Assembly: GCF_001434395.1 (NCBI RefSeq)
Contig: NZ_AZFS01000044.1
Span: 62,001-126,000 of the forward strand
Direction of reading: 5' to 3'
DNA length: 64,000 nucleotides
Origin: Levilactobacillus hammesii DSM 16381
Lineage (GTDB): Bacteria; Bacillota; Bacilli; Lactobacillales; Lactobacillaceae
In this document: piece by piece, positions 18,106 to 27,172 of the stretch
Layout: each line of letters starts with the position of its first letter
Numbering within the stretch: position 1 is the stretch's first letter
The notes under the pieces: generated by a model
The model's database searches: none
Seen by the model: only the letters and a program-made list of their open reading frames with translations
Told to the model about the DNA's origin: nothing
Translations under genes and position numbers: made by a program

Positions 18106-18244
18106 TTTCTTAAAACGCGATTCTAGTTGTGAAAACTAGTGTCGCTTTTTAAATACGATTGGTTATCTTTAGAAAAAAGACTTGCCTTCAACTAACTCGA
18201 AGCTTGTATACTTTAGAAAAACGAAAACAAGGGGACCTGGGGAT

Positions 18245-19093
18245 ATGCGACGTCAATATTGGTTATTTTTGGTAAGTTTAATCATCATCTTAGGTGGCTT
18301 AACGGGGTGTGCGTCCCGTCTGAATTCACAAAAATACGTGCAGGAGACGACGCCTACGCTCTTCTTTCACGGTGGAGGCAGTAGTTATCATGCGGAGGAA
18401 CACATGGCTAAGGCGGCTAAACAGGTGGGAGTCACGCATACGATCATTCGGGCAATGGTCGATACGCAGGGCCACGTCCGGTTGGTGGGAAAGATTAAGC
18501 CCGGCGCCATCAATCCCATCGTAGAAGTGAATTATGCCAATAACAAACAAATGAATTACCGGACGCACGGGGTTTGGGCGATCAACGTGGTCCGTGCGCT
18601 TCAGAAGCAATATCACTTTAAAGTGATCAATATGGTGGGCCATTCTTTGGGCAATATTTCCTTGATTTACTACTCACTGGAGGCCCAGAAACAGCAGAAC
18701 TTGCCCAAGTTGCGTAAACAAGTGGACATTGCGGGCCACTTTGCCGGCCTGAATTTCAAACAGATGCCGGCGCGGGTGAAGCAACCGGCCGGGTTACGGT
18801 TGAACGCAGCGGGTAAACCCAACAAAATGAATGAAACTTACCGGGAGATGACCCAATTGCGTCAGACCTTGCCGAAAAACCAAATTAAGGTGCTGAATCT
18901 GTATGGCAACATCGGCGGCCATACGGATGGCACCGTCCCGAACGTCTCGACGCTCTCCTTAAAGTATCTGGTCAAGCCGCGCGCCAAGTCCTACCAGGAA
19001 CACGAATTCACGGGTAAACTAGCCCGCCACAGCAAGCTTCACGAAAATCCGGCGGTCGACCGAGTTCTCATTCATTTTCTGTGGGAGAAGTAA
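18245..19093 (+). CDS. DUF915-like alpha/beta hydrolase, lipoprotein
   Basis: About 282 residues. The N-terminal signal ends in a lipobox LTGC with Cys22 the lipidated residue, so it should be anchored outside the membrane and depend on lspA. The oxyanion segment is LFFHGGGSS and the nucleophile elbow is GHSLGN; GHTDGTVPNVS near the end carries the probable acidic residue, with a late His in YQEHEFTGKLARHSKLHENP. The ATG at 18245 was chosen for the signal peptide start (MRRQYWLF). The substrate is unknown. Confidence 0.82.
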   Translation: MRRQYWLFLVSLIIILGGLTGCASRLNSQKYVQETTPTLFFHGGGSSYHAEEHMAKAAKQVGVTHTIIRAMVDTQGHVRLVGKIKPGAINPIVEVNYANNKQMNYRTHGVWAINVVRALQKQYHFKVINMVGHSLGNISLIYYSLEAQKQQNLPKLRKQVDIAGHFAGLNFKQMPARVKQPAGLRLNAAGKPNKMNETYREMTQLRQTLPKNQIKVLNLYGNIGGHTDGTVPNVSTLSLKYLVKPRAKSYQEHEFTGKLARHSKLHENPAVDRVLIHFLWEK

Positions 19094-19175
19094 GTGTTGA
19101 CGGCTAGGCCGGTTTGCCCCGGGGTGGCCGGTTGTGTTACAGTTGAGGGCAATTGAAAAAATAGGAGTGAAGTTA

Positions 19176-19229
19176 ATGAGTGTGCCAAATTGTCGCGCGA
19201 TGTCCGGCACGAATTCGTGCAAGTTTTAG
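19176..19229 (+). CDS. Possible 17-residue leader peptide before the MutS2-like gene
   Basis: ATG with AGGAG 8-9 bases upstream opens MSVPNCRAMSGTNSCKF then TAG. It lies 66 bases before the MutS2-like start. No family is known; it may be a translated uORF or chance. Confidence 0.35.
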   Translation: MSVPNCRAMSGTNSCKF

Positions 19230-19295
19230 CAACAGCAGGACCGACAATTCAAAACAATGACGGTTTCTCCATGCTGTTCGCTGCAAGGAGAAAAA

Positions 19296-20819
19296 ATGAA
19301 CATTAAACAAATTACCCAGTTAGATCAAATCTTAGAAACGGTAGCCACGTACACCCACAGTCAACAGGCAGCCACCGCGTTACAAACCGCACCGGCGATA
19401 ACGGAACTGACTGCGGTTCAGCAACAGTTAACGCTAACGGCGGAGGCTCACCGGTTGCTGGCCAATGACGTGTTACTCACGTTCTTTGACTTGGGTCAGC
19501 TGGCTGGCTTACAGGATAAGTTGGATCAGGGATTATTGCTTAACGCCCAGCAACTGGGGTTAATCAGTGACCTGCTGACCAACCTTCAGCGTTTGAAGAC
19601 GGTGCTGAAGCTCCACCAGTCCCTAGCACCACAACTGGTGGAATTGATGAGTCCGGCAACGCAGCTGAGCGGGTTACAGGGTCGATTAGCCCACGTGATT
19701 GTTCACGGACAGGTCGCAGACGATGCGACACCAGAGCTGGCTGAGATTCGCAAACGGATTCGCAAGCAACGCCAACAGGTTCAGACGGCGTTGACACAGT
19801 TTGTGCAAAAACATTCGCAAGCGGTTCAGAGCAATCGTCTGATCACCCGTAACGATCGGGTCTGCATCCAGCTTAAAGCAAGCTATAAGCATCGTTTCAG
19901 TGGCCAGACGGTGGATCAGTCCGGTTCAGGTTCGACGATTTTCTTTGAACCGGCAGCGGTTGCCAAGAAAGCAGCCGTGCTGAGCGACCTGATCGCTGAC
20001 GAGAACGCCGAGATCTACCAACTATTGGCGACCTTGACGGGAGACGTTTTAGATCACTGGGACGACCTAACTCAGAATCGAGAGTTGCTCAGTCAATTCG
20101 ATCAAATCATGGCCCGTGGTCGGTACGCGCTAGAAACAAATAGTCGGGTACCCGAGCTAAATGCGACGCAGCACATCAAGATTGTGGCGGGTCGTCATCC
20201 CTTACTCGGTGAAAAGGCCGTTCCGTTGGATGTGGAACTGACCTCACGGCAGGGCCTCATGATTACGGGTGCCAACTCGGGCGGTAAGACGGTGGTTCTC
20301 AAGACCATCGCGTTATTTGCCCTCATGATTCAGTTTGGCTTAGAGCTGCCCGTTGCGGCGGGAACCCAGATGGCCGTCTTCAGTCAATTCTGGGTCGACA
20401 TTGGGGACAATCAGAGTATTGCTGCCCAACTGAGTACGTTTGCGGCAGAAATGACGACCTTGGTCGAGATGACCGATCACATTCAGCCTAATGCGTTGGT
20501 CTTGCTTGACGAGATTGGGAGTGGGACCGATCCGGAAGAGGGGTCGGCCCTGAGTATTGCCATCATCGACTACTTGCGGCAACACCAGGCCACGATCATT
20601 GCGACGACCCACTTTAGTGCCATCAAGTCGTACGCCGTGGACTGTTCGGGATTCATGACGGCCACCATGGCCTTTGACCCGCAGACGTTGCAGCCCACGT
20701 ACCGCTTACTCCTGCATCAGGTTGGCGCAAGTGAAGCCATCTGGTTGGCGGAGCGGTTGGGGTTAGCCCAGCCGATTATTACGGCGGCGCATCAGCGTTT
20801 AGCAAATAAAATCAACTAA
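19296..20819 (+). CDS. Short MutS2-like ATPase without Smr domain
   Basis: About 507 residues against ~780 for full MutS2. It holds the core/lever region (SGSGSTIFFEP, the MutS2 signature) and the ABC-type ATPase: Walker A GANSGGKTVVLKT, Walker B LVLLDEIGSGTDPEEGSAL, and TTHF. It ends (HQRLANKIN) before the linker, KOW and Smr nuclease domains of MutS2. Full MutS2 acts on recombination intermediates or collided ribosomes; without Smr this paralogue could only act as an ATP-driven clamp. ATG at 19296 behind AAGGAG. Its own terminator follows. Confidence 0.82.
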   Translation: MNIKQITQLDQILETVATYTHSQQAATALQTAPAITELTAVQQQLTLTAEAHRLLANDVLLTFFDLGQLAGLQDKLDQGLLLNAQQLGLISDLLTNLQRLKTVLKLHQSLAPQLVELMSPATQLSGLQGRLAHVIVHGQVADDATPELAEIRKRIRKQRQQVQTALTQFVQKHSQAVQSNRLITRNDRVCIQLKASYKHRFSGQTVDQSGSGSTIFFEPAAVAKKAAVLSDLIADENAEIYQLLATLTGDVLDHWDDLTQNRELLSQFDQIMARGRYALETNSRVPELNATQHIKIVAGRHPLLGEKAVPLDVELTSRQGLMITGANSGGKTVVLKTIALFALMIQFGLELPVAAGTQMAVFSQFWVDIGDNQSIAAQLSTFAAEMTTLVEMTDHIQPNALVLLDEIGSGTDPEEGSALSIAIIDYLRQHQATIIATTHFSAIKSYAVDCSGFMTATMAFDPQTLQPTYRLLLHQVGASEAIWLAERLGLAQPIITAAHQRLANKIN

Positions 20820-20823
20820 TTTA

Positions 20824-20868
20824 AAAAAATCACGTCAGTGGCCGCAAAGGGCGATTGACGTGATTTCT
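20824..20868. terminator. Terminator after MutS2-like gene
   Basis: AAATCACGTCA / TGACGTGATTT with an inner GCC/GGC stem; it also faces the convergent gene. Confidence 0.8.
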
Positions 20869-20889
20869 TATTTTAATGGCATTTGCCAC

Positions 20890-21396
20890 TCAGTTGCCAG
20901 CGTGATTGCCACTATTGGCGGCAGCTTGTTCCGTACGTTTGACGTAGTCGATGGCAATGACGAGCCCCACGAGAAGGAGGGTATCGTCATCGTGGGCAAT
21001 CGTGATCTCGTATTGATCCCCCAAACTGAACCATCGCTTCGCCACCTTGCCAACGGTATGCCCCTGTCGTGAGACCGTAAAGTTCATATCCCAGAAGTCC
21101 CCGGTCACGGTTACCCCTGAGGCCGACAAGTCATAACGTGGTTTAAACAGGGTGAACTTCTTTTGAATGGTAGCGACCGGTTGGCCCCCAATTTCTAGGG
21201 AAAATAACGGCAGCCAGGATAGCGGCTTCTTGGTGACTCTGGCGATGACGGTGTTTTGCATGTCTAGAATGTCAAAATGTTTGGGAACCTGGAAAACACT
21301 GCCAACAGCCTGATAGACGGGGTGGTCGTGCTCGTCACGAATCGTGAATTTTTCACGCAGAGACCAGACTTTTTGATTGAGATAGAGTTTGCGCAT
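20890..21396 (-). CDS. LURP-one-related (YxjI-like) protein
   Basis: 168 residues resembling the tubby-like LURP-one fold: MRKLYLNQKVWSLREKFTI, then VFQVPKHFDILD, with alternating beta strands and a hydrophobic C-terminal strand (LLLVGLVIAIDYV). Function unknown in bacteria. Single gene on the - strand with a GGGAGG-type site before the ATG. Confidence 0.78.
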   Translation of the reverse strand: MRKLYLNQKVWSLREKFTIRDEHDHPVYQAVGSVFQVPKHFDILDMQNTVIARVTKKPLSWLPLFSLEIGGQPVATIQKKFTLFKPRYDLSASGVTVTGDFWDMNFTVSRQGHTVGKVAKRWFSLGDQYEITIAHDDDTLLLVGLVIAIDYVKRTEQAAANSGNHAGN

Positions 21397-21606
21397 AAGA
21401 TTGCCTCCCAGGCATAACAGAGATTGTCTTAAGAATACGCCAACACGAATGCTCTGGCTAGTATTAACGGCTAATCTTCTGCCAGCCAGGGTGGTATTTC
21501 TCCCCGTCCACTTTTCACGGCATTGACACTTACTTTTCTGCTGATTTCGGGTAGAATTGAGGTGATAAGGAACCTCGTAAAATGGTGAAGAAAGTTGGGA
21601 AGAATT

Positions 21607-22257
21607 ATGTTAAAAGACGATCAGATTGTCTGGGCCATTCATCAAATGGAGGCAGATATTGGCCCAGTTGGCCCTTCACTGGATGCCAGGACGCCATTTC
21701 AGTTCTTGGTATCGGTGATCTTAAGCGCGCAAGCAACGGATGTTTCCGTCAATAAAGTGACACCGATTTTATTTGAGAAGTATCCGGAACCTAAAGATCT
21801 CATGGCTGCCAATGTGACGGACGTTGAGGACATTATCCGGAGTGTGGGACTCTTTCACAACAAGGCTAAAAATATCATTAAGACGGCCCGAATCGTTCAC
21901 GAAGAACTGAATGACGTGGTTCCCACCGATCGCAAGGGAATTATGGCACTACCGGGGGCCGGCCGCAAGACCGCTAACGTGGTGCTGAGTGATGTCTTTG
22001 AACAAAATACCTTTGCGGTGGATACGCACGTCTCGGCCATTTCTAAACGCCTACACTTTGTTCCACAGTCGGCGTCACCCTTACAAGTGGAGAATAAAAT
22101 TGTCGGGGTCCTAGAACCGACGGAACTCCATCAGGCACATCACACGATGATCGAGTATGGTCGCAAGTACTCGATGAAGTTGGCGCCGGAGAAAGAAGTC
22201 TGCCAGTTGATCATTGCTTGTGATCGGCTGAATGAGGAAAACGAAGCTGAATTGTAG
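21607..22257 (+). CDS. nth: Endonuclease III, lacking the 4Fe-4S cysteines
   Basis: Bifunctional DNA glycosylase/AP lyase for oxidised pyrimidines. The helix-hairpin-helix LPGAGRKTANVVL contains the catalytic Lys, and VDTHVSAISKRL contains the catalytic Asp. The usual C-terminal CX6CX2CX5C cluster loop is not there: the tail reads EYGRKYSMKLAPEKEVC QLIIAC DRLNEENEAEL, with only two Cys. The cluster is therefore absent, in keeping with the low iron use of lactobacilli (inference). Start at 21607 behind GGGAAG. Confidence 0.88.
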   Translation: MLKDDQIVWAIHQMEADIGPVGPSLDARTPFQFLVSVILSAQATDVSVNKVTPILFEKYPEPKDLMAANVTDVEDIIRSVGLFHNKAKNIIKTARIVHEELNDVVPTDRKGIMALPGAGRKTANVVLSDVFEQNTFAVDTHVSAISKRLHFVPQSASPLQVENKIVGVLEPTELHQAHHTMIEYGRKYSMKLAPEKEVCQLIIACDRLNEENEAEL

Positions 22258-22391
22258 ATTCCACGAGGCCTGTTCATGGGACTTGAGAAGCAGTCAATTG
22301 TAGCTTAGGTTCAGCCACTGGTTAGTGCAATGGCAGTTTCTGGTTGCTAGGCGGCTAGTGATGGTAAGCAACTTCATCCTTGAATGAAAAT

Positions 22392-22440
22392 AAAAGAGAC
22401 AGCGACATCAGAGAATTTCTCAGAACGTCGCTGTCTTTTT
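22392..22440. terminator. Terminator between nth and the small membrane gene
   Basis: AAAGAGACAGCGAC / GTCGCTGTCTTTTT; usable from both sides. Confidence 0.85.
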
Positions 22441-22448
22441 GAATAGGT

Positions 22449-22586
22449 TTACTTGGTGCGTTTGTAAAGCCAGATTAAACTTCCCAGAATGAGGCCAACC
22501 AGTAAGGCACGAAGTCCCCAGCCAATCAACCAAAGGGAGAGCAGTTGTGGCAGTAAGTGATTCCAATTCGTCGTGAGTAGAAACAT
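22449..22586 (-). CDS. Small membrane protein, 45 residues
   Basis: ATG with GGAGG 7 bases upstream, 45 codons then TAA. It encodes a polar start (MFLLTTNWNH) and one or two hydrophobic helices (LLSLWLIGWGLRALL, VGLILGSLIWLY) with a basic KRTK end. It lies 2 bases downstream of the oxidoreductase gene and looks co-transcribed. No family recognised. Confidence 0.6.
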   Translation of the reverse strand: MFLLTTNWNHLLPQLLSLWLIGWGLRALLVGLILGSLIWLYKRTK

Positions 22587-22588
22587 GA

Positions 22589-23518
22589 TTAAGCCTCCTG
22601 ATTGTAGGTGAGTAGGATACGCCCAGCCGCATGTTGTTCCTGTAAGCGGTGCTGGGCAAGTTTAACGGCCGTGAAAGGCAAGCGTTCTTGAATCATCGCT
22701 TGCAGCGTCCCCTGGGCCAATTGTTGGAGCAACCATCGGTAGTCTTTGGGCATGATAGCCCCGCTGACAAAAGTAAAGGCCTGTTGCGGTAACCGTGCGT
22801 GGTAGGTCGGTAGTGCTAGTGACAGGATAGGCACGGCACCAAGTAACTCGGTTAGCTGATCGAGTAATTGTGGTGAGCCGGCTAAGTCGATCACCTGATT
22901 GACAGCGGTGGATGAAGGCAGCTGAGCGGTTAGAGACTGATCATAGACGACGACTTGCTCAGCGCCCAAATGACGCAGTAAATCACGGCGACTCGAATGG
23001 CCCACGGCAATCGTGTGAATATCTGCCAGACGAAGGAGCTGGATGAGATAGGTGCCAACACTTCCACTAGCCCCAGTAATCAAGACGGTCTCTCCAGCAT
23101 GAAGGCGACTTTTCTTAAGCGCCAAGTAAGCAGCATCCCCACCACCGATGAGGGTGGTAGCTGCCGCCAGAGAAACGCCCTCGGGAACTGGCAGGAGCAA
23201 AGGGGGAAACGTTGAAAGGAGTTGTTCCTGATGACTGCCGGCGGGGTGAACCCCGATGACGGCATGATTCAGGAGCTGGGTGTGACGGAGCTGGCCGACT
23301 TCACGGACGATGCCCCCGAAGCCGTAACCCACCACGATGGGAAGCCTAACGGGACGCTGTTGTTTTAACTGTCCCGTTTCCGTGAGCACGTCATAAGGCA
23401 TCACGGGTGTGTAGCGGGTTTCAACACGAACGCCGAGCGGGGTGAGCGCGGGCAAGGCGCGTGGCAGGAGCTTCAAGGCATCTATACCCTGATAGCTATC
23501 TTGGATAATGGCTTGCAT
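22589..23518 (-). CDS. Quinone-oxidoreductase-like MDR protein
   Basis: 309 residues of the medium-chain dehydrogenase/reductase fold without the structural zinc lobe. VLITGASGSVGTYLIQLLR is the NAD(P)H-binding Rossmann motif, and GYGFGGIVREVG and GVHPAGSH fit the catalytic domain. It probably reduces an unsaturated carbonyl or quinone. Its ATG shares one base with the stop of the SRPBCC gene, so the two are coupled. Confidence 0.8.
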   Translation of the reverse strand: MQAIIQDSYQGIDALKLLPRALPALTPLGVRVETRYTPVMPYDVLTETGQLKQQRPVRLPIVVGYGFGGIVREVGQLRHTQLLNHAVIGVHPAGSHQEQLLSTFPPLLLPVPEGVSLAAATTLIGGGDAAYLALKKSRLHAGETVLITGASGSVGTYLIQLLRLADIHTIAVGHSSRRDLLRHLGAEQVVVYDQSLTAQLPSSTAVNQVIDLAGSPQLLDQLTELLGAVPILSLALPTYHARLPQQAFTFVSGAIMPKDYRWLLQQLAQGTLQAMIQERLPFTAVKLAQHRLQEQHAAGRILLTYNQEA

Positions 23519-23943
23519 TAGACCGTCACCTCCTGATCCGATTCCGCCAAGGCAACGAGTGACTGGAGTTTCTGCGCGAAAGCTTGTTTCGCAATCGGCA
23601 CCAGCAATTTGATGGGGACTGGCAAGTCATCGCCTGAAGTTCTGAGTGTTTCCGTGATGGTGGTCAATGCGTCTGTGGCAGTGAATGAAAAGTCCAGCTG
23701 GTAGGCCAGCCGACCGCCGTGACTGTGATAACTGATGTGATTGGCGGTCATTGAAGTGATGAGCTCCTCCGTGGTATTTAGCGCTGGCGCTTGGCGACTA
23801 ATCTCAAAACCGAGTGGTGTGGCGGTAACGGTGATAATTTCGCCGTCCCACAAGGGGAGATTCTCCGGGTGTGCGAGAATGGTTTGAATGCGGGCAATGG
23901 TGGCATGGGTGACAGCGGTATTGGTGAATAAAAGATCTGACAT
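23518..23943 (-). CDS. SRPBCC-family (START-like) protein
   Basis: 141 residues with the start of the Bet v1-like fold (FTNTAVTHATIARIQTILAHPENLPLWDGEI) and a long C-terminal helix. It probably binds a hydrophobic ligand. GGAGG precedes the ATG. Translationally coupled to the oxidoreductase, with an Rgg-like regulator 75 bases upstream on the same strand. Confidence 0.7.
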   Translation of the reverse strand: MSDLLFTNTAVTHATIARIQTILAHPENLPLWDGEIITVTATPLGFEISRQAPALNTTEELITSMTANHISYHSHGGRLAYQLDFSFTATDALTTITETLRTSGDDLPVPIKLLVPIAKQAFAQKLQSLVALAESDQEVTV

Positions 23944-24018
23944 AAAAAAGGCCTCCTCTTATTGGATGGCCTTACTTTAACGGAATAGGGACTTGCGGGA
24001 AAATCAGAATACTGATAC

Positions 24019-24837
24019 TCAAAATTGATCGGGAACTTTTTCATGAAAGAGGTCGGTTAGGAATTGTTGTTTCTGCTGGGCAACCTGGGCCTCGTTTGCC
24101 CGACCGGCCTGTTCGGCAATCTCTGCGAGTAAACGGTAGCTGTTGGCTAACATGTAGTGGGAGTTGTGGTCGGTGATGTAGGCGATTCCAGTCAGGAGGC
24201 GTTGCGTTGCCAGTTGACCGTCGTGGAGAAAGTATGCCGTCAAAGCGGCTAAGTAGAAAATAATATTGGTATTCTCTTCATAAGTGATCGCCGTGAGGCC
24301 AGTCAGGGCAGCGGTGACCAGTCGTATGGCATCGTGATCGTGATGCTGTTGTGCTTTCACGGTCGCTAGCGAGGCAAGTGCCAGGCGCGTTAAGGTCGTT
24401 GGTATTTTATCCGTACCCAAGTTGGTGGCAAATCTGAGATTCTGCTCGGCTTCACCTCGATGTTCGGCCAAGTGTATTTGGGCGACCCCTAGATAATAGT
24501 AGTAGGCCTGGGTCTGCTGATCAGTGGTCACGGCGGCTAGTGTGCTGGGTAATTGTAAAAAGGCGTTAAGCGCTTGATAACGGTGCTGGTCGCACAGCTG
24601 CTGCATGTGGGCGTTCAACGTGTCATCCCCACTAATGGCAAAGTCATTGGCCAGACTAATCTCGTCAAGGGAGATGGCTAGTCGTTGGCAGAGCGCGAGT
24701 AGAAGTCTGGCGTTGGGCGTGTAGTGATCATTTTCAATAGCGGACAGCATGGACTGCGCGCAGATCCCAGCCGCTACGTCCTTTTGGGAGTGACCTTGCT
24801 GTTGACGAACTTGTTTGAGTGTGGTGCCGAGTGACAT
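24019..24837 (-). CDS. Rgg/RNPP-type regulator (XRE HTH plus helical repeats)
   Basis: 272 residues: an N-terminal HTH (LKQVRQQQGHSQKDVAAGICAQSMLSAIEND) and then about 200 residues of TPR-like helices that in this family bind small hydrophobic peptides. Located upstream of the SRPBCC-oxidoreductase-small membrane protein set, which it may control. I found no clear short peptide gene next to it, so the signal, if any, is unknown. Confidence 0.8.
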   Translation of the reverse strand: MSLGTTLKQVRQQQGHSQKDVAAGICAQSMLSAIENDHYTPNARLLLALCQRLAISLDEISLANDFAISGDDTLNAHMQQLCDQHRYQALNAFLQLPSTLAAVTTDQQTQAYYYYLGVAQIHLAEHRGEAEQNLRFATNLGTDKIPTTLTRLALASLATVKAQQHHDHDAIRLVTAALTGLTAITYEENTNIIFYLAALTAYFLHDGQLATQRLLTGIAYITDHNSHYMLANSYRLLAEIAEQAGRANEAQVAQQKQQFLTDLFHEKVPDQF

Positions 24838-25213
24838 TTAGGGTAGGCCTCCTTAAAAATTAGCTATTCAAATTAGGGCGACAAACATGGCTCTCTCAAA
24901 TCAATAGCTGTGGTTGGCAGTTCTTGTTCAATTGGTCATCTAGCTTGCCGTTTGATATCTGAACACGCAACATGGTTAGAGCATACCCCGAGTTAAAATG
25001 AAATGCACCTATTTTTTATCGGTGATTTCATTTTGCTCTTTTTGTTACTGATTATTTCTGGGAGTGACTGTCAGTGGTTACGATCTTTGGTGAAAATATG
25101 ATCGTGCTTAGATTACCGATAGGTGCGGATGATTTGTTTTTTTGTACTTAGTAAGGTACATTACGAGTGCAAAAACATTTCGTACAAAGCCAAGTACAGA
25201 AAGGCTGACGTTG
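24838..25213. other. Intergenic region with an isolated terminator-like hairpin
   Basis: 376 bases without a gene. The hairpin AAAATGAAAT-g-CACC / GGTGATTTCATTTT followed by TTTTTG (24990-25044) points along +, yet no + gene precedes it. TTGGTC near 24934 and GATATC about 17 bases on could be a promoter, so a ~100-base small RNA is possible. The rest holds only regulator and antitoxin promoters. Confidence 0.35.
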
Positions 25214-25486
25214 ATGGAAACAACGACGTATTCTGATTTTCGCAAAGATTTGAAAAAGTACATGGATAAAGCAACGAGGGATTATGAACCCATTACGATT
25301 ACACGTAAGAACTGCCAGAATGCCGTACTGATCTCTGAGAAAGAATATAATAATATGTTAGAGAATCGCTACGTGTTGGAAAACCCAGCCAACCGGGAGT
25401 GGTTACAAGACTCGTTGGTGCAGGCAAAGCGTGGTCAGGTTGTCCAACATAAACTGCTGAAAGTGAGTCAGCCTGACGATGAATAG
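25214..25486 (+). CDS. yefM: Phd/YefM-family antitoxin
   Basis: 90 residues from the ATG at 25214, which has AAAGG upstream and gives the family start METTTYSDFRKDLKKYMDK. ITRKNCQNAVLISEKEYNNM is the conserved DNA-binding core, and the C-terminal half is the toxin-wrapping tail. Overlaps the YoeB toxin gene by 8 bases. Expected to autorepress the pair. Confidence 0.9.
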   Translation: METTTYSDFRKDLKKYMDKATRDYEPITITRKNCQNAVLISEKEYNNMLENRYVLENPANREWLQDSLVQAKRGQVVQHKLLKVSQPDDE

Positions 25487-25739
25487 CATGTTTACCGAAA
25501 ATGTTTGGCAAGATTATTTATGGCTACTGAAGAATGATAAACGATCGTTGAAGCGGGTTAACTTGTTGTTAAGAGACGTCTCCCGGACGCCATTCAATGA
25601 GATTGGTAAGCCAGAACCGTTACATGGCAATTTGACTGGCTATTGGTCTCGACGAGTCAATGAAAAGGATCGATTGGTTTATGGTGTGACGGATAAGGTT
25701 ATTACAATTTTGGCTTGTCGCACGCACTATGCGAAATAG
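25479..25739 (+). CDS. yoeB: YoeB-family mRNA interferase toxin
   Basis: 86 residues (82 if ATG 25488 is used). Signatures are FTENVWQDYLWLLKNDKRSLKRVN, GKPEPLHGNLTGYWSRRVNEKDRLVY and the C-terminal CRTHYAK, containing the catalytic Glu, Arg, His and Tyr of YoeB. It cuts mRNA at the ribosome. Intact and paired with YefM. Confidence 0.92.
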   Translation: MNSMFTENVWQDYLWLLKNDKRSLKRVNLLLRDVSRTPFNEIGKPEPLHGNLTGYWSRRVNEKDRLVYGVTDKVITILACRTHYAK

Positions 25740-25781
25740 GCGTAGCTCAAACTGATCGTGTAAACAGTGAATAGATCAATT

Positions 25782-25828
25782 AAAAACAGCGTGATTCATC
25801 CCCAACGGACTGAATCACACTGTTTTTG
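25782..25828. terminator. Bidirectional terminator between yoeB and merR
   Basis: AAAAACAGcGTGATTCA / TGAATCACaCTGTTTTT. Confidence 0.88.
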
Positions 25829-25856
25829 TCAGGTGCCTTGTCTTTTAATGCAGCAA

Positions 25857-26279
25857 TCACGGGTGAGCAGAAGCAGTTGACTCACCAACCCGGCCAAGCT
25901 GCTCAATCAAACTAGCCAGTTGTTCTTGGTGGTTGGACTGTAATACCGTACGCATCTGATTCGTAATCTGTAATAATTGCGTGTAGAACTGCTGTTGCTT
26001 CGCAAAGTCGGCGGCGTTTCTCTGAATAATGGCAAGCACGTCATCACGGCAAGCCGTTGTTACTGGCTGAGTTCGTAAGGTAAGAATTTGGGCAATCTCA
26101 GTGAGGGAAATCCCGGCCGTTTTGAGATTTTGAATGATCTGATATTTATTTAAATCGTCTGTCGTATAATCACGGTAGTTGTTTGGCAATCGTTTAGGTG
26201 TCAGAATGCCAAGGGTATCGTAGAATCGCAGGGTATCACGCGTTGTGTGGGCACGCTGACAAAATTCAGTGGTATTCAT
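25857..26279 (-). CDS. MerR-family regulator
   Basis: 140 residues. HTH at the N-terminus (FCQRAHTTRDTLRFYDTLGILTP, NYRDYTTDDLNKYQII), then a coiled coil. No cysteine effector motif, so an organic or redox signal is more likely than a metal. Divergent from the metallo-hydrolase gene 186 bases away. Confidence 0.85.
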   Translation of the reverse strand: MNTTEFCQRAHTTRDTLRFYDTLGILTPKRLPNNYRDYTTDDLNKYQIIQNLKTAGISLTEIAQILTLRTQPVTTACRDDVLAIIQRNAADFAKQQQFYTQLLQITNQMRTVLQSNHQEQLASLIEQLGRVGESTASAHP

Positions 26280-26464
26280 CAGGTGGGCCTCCTTTAATAG
26301 TGAGTCAAGTATAGCATGTGATAGCAGATAGAATGTTTACCACACGTCTCGTTAGTTAGACCAAGAAGTGGACAATTGATGCGAAAAGTCCTTGAGCTGG
26401 GTGTATACCCCCATGTTAAGGTAGGGGCAATCGAGGGAACCTCGGTGTTGAAGGGGGAATTCTT

Positions 26465-27163
26465 ATGAGAATGAGACGCTTTGATCAGATTTATCAGCTG
26501 CCTTTTTTGCCACATCTTTTTCCAATTAACTGCTATTTAGTTGATGAGGGCGCGGACCTAACACTGGTCGATACAGGCATGTCATTTTGTACGAAAGGTA
26601 TTTTAAAGGCCATCAAACGGCTAAAAAAACCACTGACCCGAATCTTACTGACCCACGCGCACGTCGACCACGTGGGATCATTAGATGCAGTCAAAGCGGC
26701 GTTTCCACAAGCGTGTGTTTACATCTCTACGCGTGATGCCAAATTACTCGCCGGCGACTTAAGTTTAGAAGCGCCGGAAGATCAAACGGAAATTAAGGGT
26801 GGGACGATTCAAGTTGAAACCAAGCCAGATAAACTACTGACTGCGGGCGATCACGTTGGCTCGTTGACGGCTTACCTGGCACCCGGTCACACGCCAGGTT
26901 CTATGGCCTTTTATCAGGCGAGTTCACAATCATTATTGGCGGGTGACGCGTTCGTGGTGCAGGGTGGACTGGCAGTGGCCGGCGATAAGCGGTGGCGGTT
27001 TCCCTTTTCTGCGGCAGCGACTTGGAGCTTATCAACGGCGATTAAGAGTGCTGAACGGTTGAATCAGTTGCCGATTCAGTATTTAATGGTCGGTCACGGT
27101 AAGGTTATTCAACGGGCAAATCGGCAGATGGACACGGCAATTAGTCGGGCTAAAAAAAGATAA
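26465..27163 (+). CDS. MBL-fold metallo-hydrolase
   Basis: 232 residues of the metallo-beta-lactamase fold. The zinc motif is THAHVDHVGS, with a later PGHTPGSMAF His, GDAFVV Asp and a VGHGK His near the C-terminus. The glyoxalase II-like subfamily is likely; the substrate is unknown. A GGGGG site precedes the ATG, and a -10 like TAAGGT lies near 26417. Confidence 0.85.
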   Translation: MRMRRFDQIYQLPFLPHLFPINCYLVDEGADLTLVDTGMSFCTKGILKAIKRLKKPLTRILLTHAHVDHVGSLDAVKAAFPQACVYISTRDAKLLAGDLSLEAPEDQTEIKGGTIQVETKPDKLLTAGDHVGSLTAYLAPGHTPGSMAFYQASSQSLLAGDAFVVQGGLAVAGDKRWRFPFSAAATWSLSTAIKSAERLNQLPIQYLMVGHGKVIQRANRQMDTAISRAKKR

Positions 27164-27172
27164 TCACGAAAG

